A stretch of 64,000 nucleotides of DNA from Pseudomonas sp. 6D_7.1_Bac1 (GTDB lineage Bacteria; Pseudomonadota; Gammaproteobacteria; Pseudomonadales; Pseudomonadaceae), in NCBI RefSeq assembly GCF_025465945.1, contig NZ_JANLNW010000084.1, positions 1 through 64,000 of the forward strand, read 5' to 3'. Of this stretch, positions 60,635 to 64,000 are shown one piece after another; the stretch's first letter is position 1; each line of letters begins with the position of its first letter. The notes under the pieces are model-generated. The model was not told the origin of the DNA. It ran no database searches and saw only the letters and a list, made by a program, of their open reading frames with translations. The position numbers and the translations under genes were made by a program.

Positions 60635-61468
60635 TCACAGCGTGTGTTGATGCAGGTGCTCGAAGCAGAAATTGGTGGCGGCGACGTAACCCTCGGCACC
60701 TCCGCAATCGAAGCGTCGGCCCTTGAATTTGTAAGCCAGTACGCAGCCGTTGCGGGCCTGTTTCATCAGCGCGTCGGTGATCTGGATTTCACCGCCCTTG
60801 CCAGGTTCGGTGTCGGCGATCAGGTCGAAGATATCGGGGGTCAGAATGTACCGGCCGATGATTGCCAGGTTGGAAGGGGCGTCTTCCGGGCGGGGTTTCT
60901 CGACCATGTTGCTGACCCGGTAGAGACCCTCGTGAATCAGCTCGCCGGCAATCACCCCGTACTTCTGAGTCTGCTCACGGGGCACCTCCTGGATCGCCAC
61001 GATCGAACAACGGTACTTGGCGTAAAGCTTGAGCATTTGCGCCAACACCCCGTCACCTTCAAGGTTCAGGCACAGGTCGTCGGCCAGTACCACGGCGAAT
61101 GGCTCATCACCGATCAACGAGCGACCGCTGAGAATGGCGTGCCCCAGCCCCTTCATTTCCACCTGACGGGTATAGGAAAAGCTGCAGGTATCGATCAGCT
61201 CTCGGGTCCCGGCCAGGAACCTTTCCTTATCGGTGCCGCGAATCTGATGTTCCAACTCGAAGCTGATATCGAAATGATCCTCCAGCGCTCGTTTGCCACG
61301 GCCGGTGACGATGGCCATCTGTTGCAGGCCGGCATCGCGCGCTTCCTCGACGGCGTACTGGATCAGCGGCTTATTGACGATCGGCAGCATCTCCTTCGGC
61401 ATGGCTTTGGTGGCGGGCAAAAAGCGGGTGCCATAGCCTGCAGCGGGGAACAGACATTTACGAATCAT
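60635..61468 (-). CDS. galU: UTP-glucose-1-phosphate uridylyltransferase
   Basis: GalU makes UDP-glucose for exopolysaccharide, LPS core and trehalose. The 277-residue nucleotidyltransferase starts MIRKCLFPAAGYGTRFLPATKAMPKEMLPIV (nucleotide-binding signature), with VEEARDAGLQQMAIVTGRGKRALEDHFD and the C-terminal FDCGGAEGYVAATNF. The frame is open to 61657, but the ATG at 61468 is the family start. First of the minus-strand galU-PMM-like-rfaH group. Confidence 0.97.
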   Translation of the reverse strand: MIRKCLFPAAGYGTRFLPATKAMPKEMLPIVNKPLIQYAVEEARDAGLQQMAIVTGRGKRALEDHFDISFELEHQIRGTDKERFLAGTRELIDTCSFSYTRQVEMKGLGHAILSGRSLIGDEPFAVVLADDLCLNLEGDGVLAQMLKLYAKYRCSIVAIQEVPREQTQKYGVIAGELIHEGLYRVSNMVEKPRPEDAPSNLAIIGRYILTPDIFDLIADTEPGKGGEIQITDALMKQARNGCVLAYKFKGRRFDCGGAEGYVAATNFCFEHLHQHTL

Positions 61469-61856
61469 GGAGCGTCCTTGAAAGTAGACTGATGAATTAC
61501 CCGATACCTGACAGGACTCTGGCAACGCACTAGCGGAACAGCCATACATTATCCATTGGCTAATGACGGTGTAATCTAAATTGATCGGCTGCGGGAAAAG
61601 CTTAACGGTTAGAAATTGTCTGGATAAGTGTGCTGGTTGTTGCTTTGAGTCTGCCAAAGAGCGAAGTGTTATTTTTTGTCTGAAGAAAAAATTCGGTGCT
61701 GTTCACGTGTCGTGATAATAAATAGGCACTTGATATTTTGACGTTGATCCAGCAGTGGCTGAATTTATAGATACTTAGATATGTCCGTGGTTTAAAACTC
61801 TTATGTTCGGCAAGTGTTAGGTCACCGCCAATGTTGACGAGACGGGGAAGGTCATC
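61469..61856. other. Divergent intergenic region galU / tyrosine phosphatase
   Basis: A 388-bp A+T-rich gap that must carry both promoters of the divergent polysaccharide genes. I see no perfect ops element (GGCGGTAG core) and no convincing JUMPstart; CAGTGGCT near 61754 is only a fragment. There is a T-run near 61672 and no recognisable gene. Confidence 0.5.
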
Positions 61857-62297
61857 TTGCTTAAAAGGGTTTTGATTGTCTGTGTCGGCAATATTTGCCG
61901 CAGCCCCATCGCGGAACATCTGCTGCGCCGGGCACTCGTTCATTCCGATATCGAGGTCCGCTCAGCGGGTCTTGCCGCCTTGGTCGGCAAGCCGATCGAG
62001 CCGATGGCGCGTGCGGTACTCGAGGAGCATGGCCACCTGCCTGATGAGCACCAGGCCATTCAACTCACGCCTCAAGCCGTCAGCGAGGCGGACCTGATTC
62101 TGGTGATGGAGCAGCGGCATGTCAGCGGCGTGCTCAACATAGCCCCTGAAGCGCGAGGCAAGGTGCTGATGCTGGGCAAATGGCAAGACGACCGCGAAAT
62201 CAGCGACCCCTACCGTCAAGGCCAACCTGCTTTTGTGCACGCTTATGCGTTGATCGAAGAAGCCGTACACGCATGGGCACAGCGTCTAGCACGCTGA
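61857..62297 (+). CDS. Low-molecular-weight protein tyrosine phosphatase (Wzb-like)
   Basis: A 146-residue phosphatase with the N-terminal P-loop VCVGNICRSPIAEHLL (C-x5-R-S) and the C-terminal ISDPYRQG with its catalytic Asp. It would dephosphorylate the adjacent tyrosine autokinase, the Wzb-Wzc pairing of exopolysaccharide export. It begins at TTG 61857, supported by GGGGAAGG 6-7 bases upstream and by the family start. The kinase follows after 45 bp. Confidence 0.93.
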   Translation: MLKRVLIVCVGNICRSPIAEHLLRRALVHSDIEVRSAGLAALVGKPIEPMARAVLEEHGHLPDEHQAIQLTPQAVSEADLILVMEQRHVSGVLNIAPEARGKVLMLGKWQDDREISDPYRQGQPAFVHAYALIEEAVHAWAQRLAR

Positions 62298-62342
62298 TGG
62301 CCACTCCCTATTGAATCGTAATAAAGGCAAAGAATTCGACTT

Positions 62343-64000
62343 ATGCAGCAAGCGCCAGTAGTCAACATGCGGGAAGACGATAATGACGAGATTGATCTTC
62401 TCGGTCTGTTTGGAACACTCATCGACCATAAATGGCTGATTGCCGCGATTACCGGCGCGTTCATGGTGGCCGGGGCCGCGTATGCGGTGCTGGCGACGCC
62501 GGTATTCCAGGCGAACGCGTTGCTGCAGGTTGAAGCGAAAAAGAACGATTTGTTGGGCTTCTCGGATATCGGCAGCATGCTCGGCAAGGAGTCTCCTTCG
62601 GCCACCGAGATCGAGTTGATCCAGTCCCGCTCGGTGATTGGCAAAACCGTCGACAACTTGAAACTTGATATTGTCATACAGCCGATGCACTTCCCTGTTT
62701 TTGGCGAGTTTCTGGCACGTCGATTCAAGAACAACAACCCCGGTGAACTAGCCGATGCCTGGTTGGGGCTGAAGAGCTTCGCCTGGGGAGGGGAGTCGCT
62801 GAAAGTATTCAAACTGGATCTTCCCGATTCGCAACTGGGCAAGAAGTTGACGCTGACCGCAGGTGAAGAGGGTCATTACACCCTGGTGGATGAAGATGAC
62901 AAACTGTTGGCGGCCAGCCAGGCCGGACAAATGTTCGAGCAAAATGGCGTCAAATTTGAAATCGAGGAAATACACGCCCATCCTGGAACCCGCTTCAGAA
63001 TCATCCGTAATTCCCGACTGACCAGTATCCTCGACTATCAAGAGGCGCTGGAGGTGTCCGAACGCGGAAAAGAGTCGGGCATGATTGGTCTGGCACTGGA
63101 AAGTACCGATCCGGACCAGGCAATCAAAATACTCAACGAAATTGCCGATATCTATGTGCGGAAAAACGTAGAGCGCACGTCGGCAGAGGCGGCGCAGAGT
63201 CTGGCGTTTCTGAAGGAGCAACTTCCGCTGGTCAAAAAGGACCTGGAAAAAGCCGGAAACGCCTTGAACGAATATCAGACTCGCAGCAAATCCGTGGATA
63301 TCACGCTCGAAACCAAGGCCATTCTTGATCAGATTGTTGGCCTGGATACCAGCATCTCCGAGTTGAAGTTGCAGCAAGCCGAGATGGACAGGAAGTTCAC
63401 CCGCCAACATCCCGCTTACCGCGCATTGTTGACCCAGATCGGTGAGTTGAGCAGCAAGCAGAAACGCCTGGCGAGCAAGGTCGAAAGCCTTCCCTCTACC
63501 CAGCAGGAGCTGCTGAGTCTGACCCGGGATGTAGAGGTCGGAACGGCCATTTATACCCAACTGCTGAACAAGTCTCAGGAGCTCGATGTAATGCGGGCGG
63601 GGACGGTCGGTAACGTGCGTCTGATTGACACCGCGGACGTCAATTTCCTCAAGCCGGTCAAACCTAAAAAGGCCTTGATTGTATTGGTCGCCACGCTGCT
63701 TGGCGGATTCCTGGCGGTGGCCCTGGTGCTGGTGCGCAAGGCGCTGAACCGTGGCCTGGAAAGCCCGGAAGCCATCGAGCAACTCGGCTTGCCGGTGTAC
63801 GCGTCGATCCCTTACAGCATCCTGCAGAAGGCCGAAGAAGACAAAGCCTTGCGTGGTCGGGGGCGTTCCGGAGCAGGTTCTTCATTGCTGGCCATCAGTC
63901 ACCCCACCGATCTGGCGGTCGAGGCGCTGCGCAGTCTGCGTACCAGCCTGCACTTTGCCATGCACGAGGCCGACAATAACCGGTTGATGATTTCCGGCCC
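62343..64000 (+). CDS. Polysaccharide tyrosine autokinase (Wzc-like), 3' end beyond window
   Basis: The frame from ATG 62343 stays open to the window edge (552 codons). It starts with an acidic segment, then membrane helix 1 (about 35-55, WLIAAITGAFMVAGAAYAVL), a Wzz-type periplasmic domain with coiled coils, a Pro/Lys motif (FLKPVKPKKA) and helix 2 (about 443-462, LIVLVATLLGGFLAVALVLV). A cytoplasmic domain follows, which ends at MISGP, just at the expected Walker A. It controls chain length and export of exopolysaccharide, cycling phosphorylation with the phosphatase upstream. Confidence 0.93.
   Translation, partial: MQQAPVVNMREDDNDEIDLLGLFGTLIDHKWLIAAITGAFMVAGAAYAVLATPVFQANALLQVEAKKNDLLGFSDIGSMLGKESPSATEIELIQSRSVIGKTVDNLKLDIVIQPMHFPVFGEFLARRFKNNNPGELADAWLGLKSFAWGGESLKVFKLDLPDSQLGKKLTLTAGEEGHYTLVDEDDKLLAASQAGQMFEQNGVKFEIEEIHAHPGTRFRIIRNSRLTSILDYQEALEVSERGKESGMIGLALESTDPDQAIKILNEIADIYVRKNVERTSAEAAQSLAFLKEQLPLVKKDLEKAGNALNEYQTRSKSVDITLETKAILDQIVGLDTSISELKLQQAEMDRKFTRQHPAYRALLTQIGELSSKQKRLASKVESLPSTQQELLSLTRDVEVGTAIYTQLLNKSQELDVMRAGTVGNVRLIDTADVNFLKPVKPKKALIVLVATLLGGFLAVALVLVRKALNRGLESPEAIEQLGLPVYASIPYSILQKAEEDKALRGRGRSGAGSSLLAISHPTDLAVEALRSLRTSLHFAMHEADNNRLMISG

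Noticed and set aside
61754..61790. JUMPstart-like CAGTGGCT in the galU/phosphatase gap
   Set aside because: Only the first few bases fit; the ops core GGCGGTAG is missing.
1..64000. CRISPR arrays, prophage, insertion sequences, rRNA genes
   Set aside because: No regularly spaced repeats, no transposase or phage structural genes, and no rRNA sequence were seen anywhere in the window.

Overview
The window looks like a chromosomal segment of a fluorescent Pseudomonas (P. fluorescens group). The basis is the gene content and order (truA-trpF-accD-folC-SPOR-cvpA-purF-metZ; thrS-infC-rpmI-rplT-pheS-pheT-ihfA-merR-tRNA-Pro), an RsmE-type CsrA paralogue, high-GC codon use, and REP/REPIN elements with the GTGGGAGCGAGC..GCTCGCGA arms typical of this group. 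This assignment rests on recognised protein families, not on a database search.

Layout. 0.07-9.8 kb is core metabolism: an M24 peptidase-like protein, then pseudouridylation (truA), tryptophan (trpF), fatty acid (accD), folate (folC), a SPOR protein, cvpA-purF, metZ and a short-chain dehydrogenase. 9.9-12.1 kb carries tRNA-Val(UAC), two tRNA-Asp, a PuuB-like amine oxidase and tRNA-Val(GAC). 12.3-18.6 kb holds small and accessory genes: DUF2252, DUF2214, a probable DUF1275 relic, rsmE, a SPOR lipoprotein, a DUF1654-endonuclease I pair behind a LexA-like box, a periplasmic glutaminase-asparaginase and an unknown Gln-rich protein. 18.7-25.8 kb is a complete ribose operon (rbsBACRKD) ending in an exported nucleoside hydrolase, with a LacI-type operator at its promoter. 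25.9-27.9 kb holds five small genes. 28.3-35.7 kb is the translation and IHF cluster. 36-54.1 kb is a catabolic region: Fae homologue, aldo/keto reductase, aldehyde dehydrogenase, LysR, porin, peptide-type ABC importer, second LysR, second aldehyde dehydrogenase, MFS carrier, enolase-superfamily dehydratase-like protein and GMC oxidoreductase. All five REP doublets in the window lie here. 54.3-59.6 kb is mixed, including a horizontally acquired-looking regulator/DUF899 pair. 59.6-64 kb is the edge of an exopolysaccharide locus: RfaH, a shrunken phosphomannomutase-like protein, galU, a low-molecular-weight tyrosine phosphatase and a Wzc-like tyrosine autokinase that runs off the window.

How the genes work together. 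Exported nucleoside hydrolase would free ribose outside the cytoplasm, RbsABC would import it, and RbsD/RbsK would turn it into ribose 5-phosphate under RbsR control. The 36-54 kb block looks like one or two inducible pathways. Each has its own uptake system (porin plus ABC importer, or MFS), LysR control, and alcohol-to-aldehyde-to-acid oxidation. The substrate cannot be named from sequence.

Most noteworthy are: a LexA-type box placing DUF1654 and endA under probable SOS control; a catalytically gutted phosphomannomutase beside rfaH and galU; an enolase-superfamily protein lacking a metal-ligand Asp; a Fae homologue with an upstream 32-codon frame; a 14-bp direct repeat serving two divergent promoters; and two inverted sibling REPINs about 13 kb apart.
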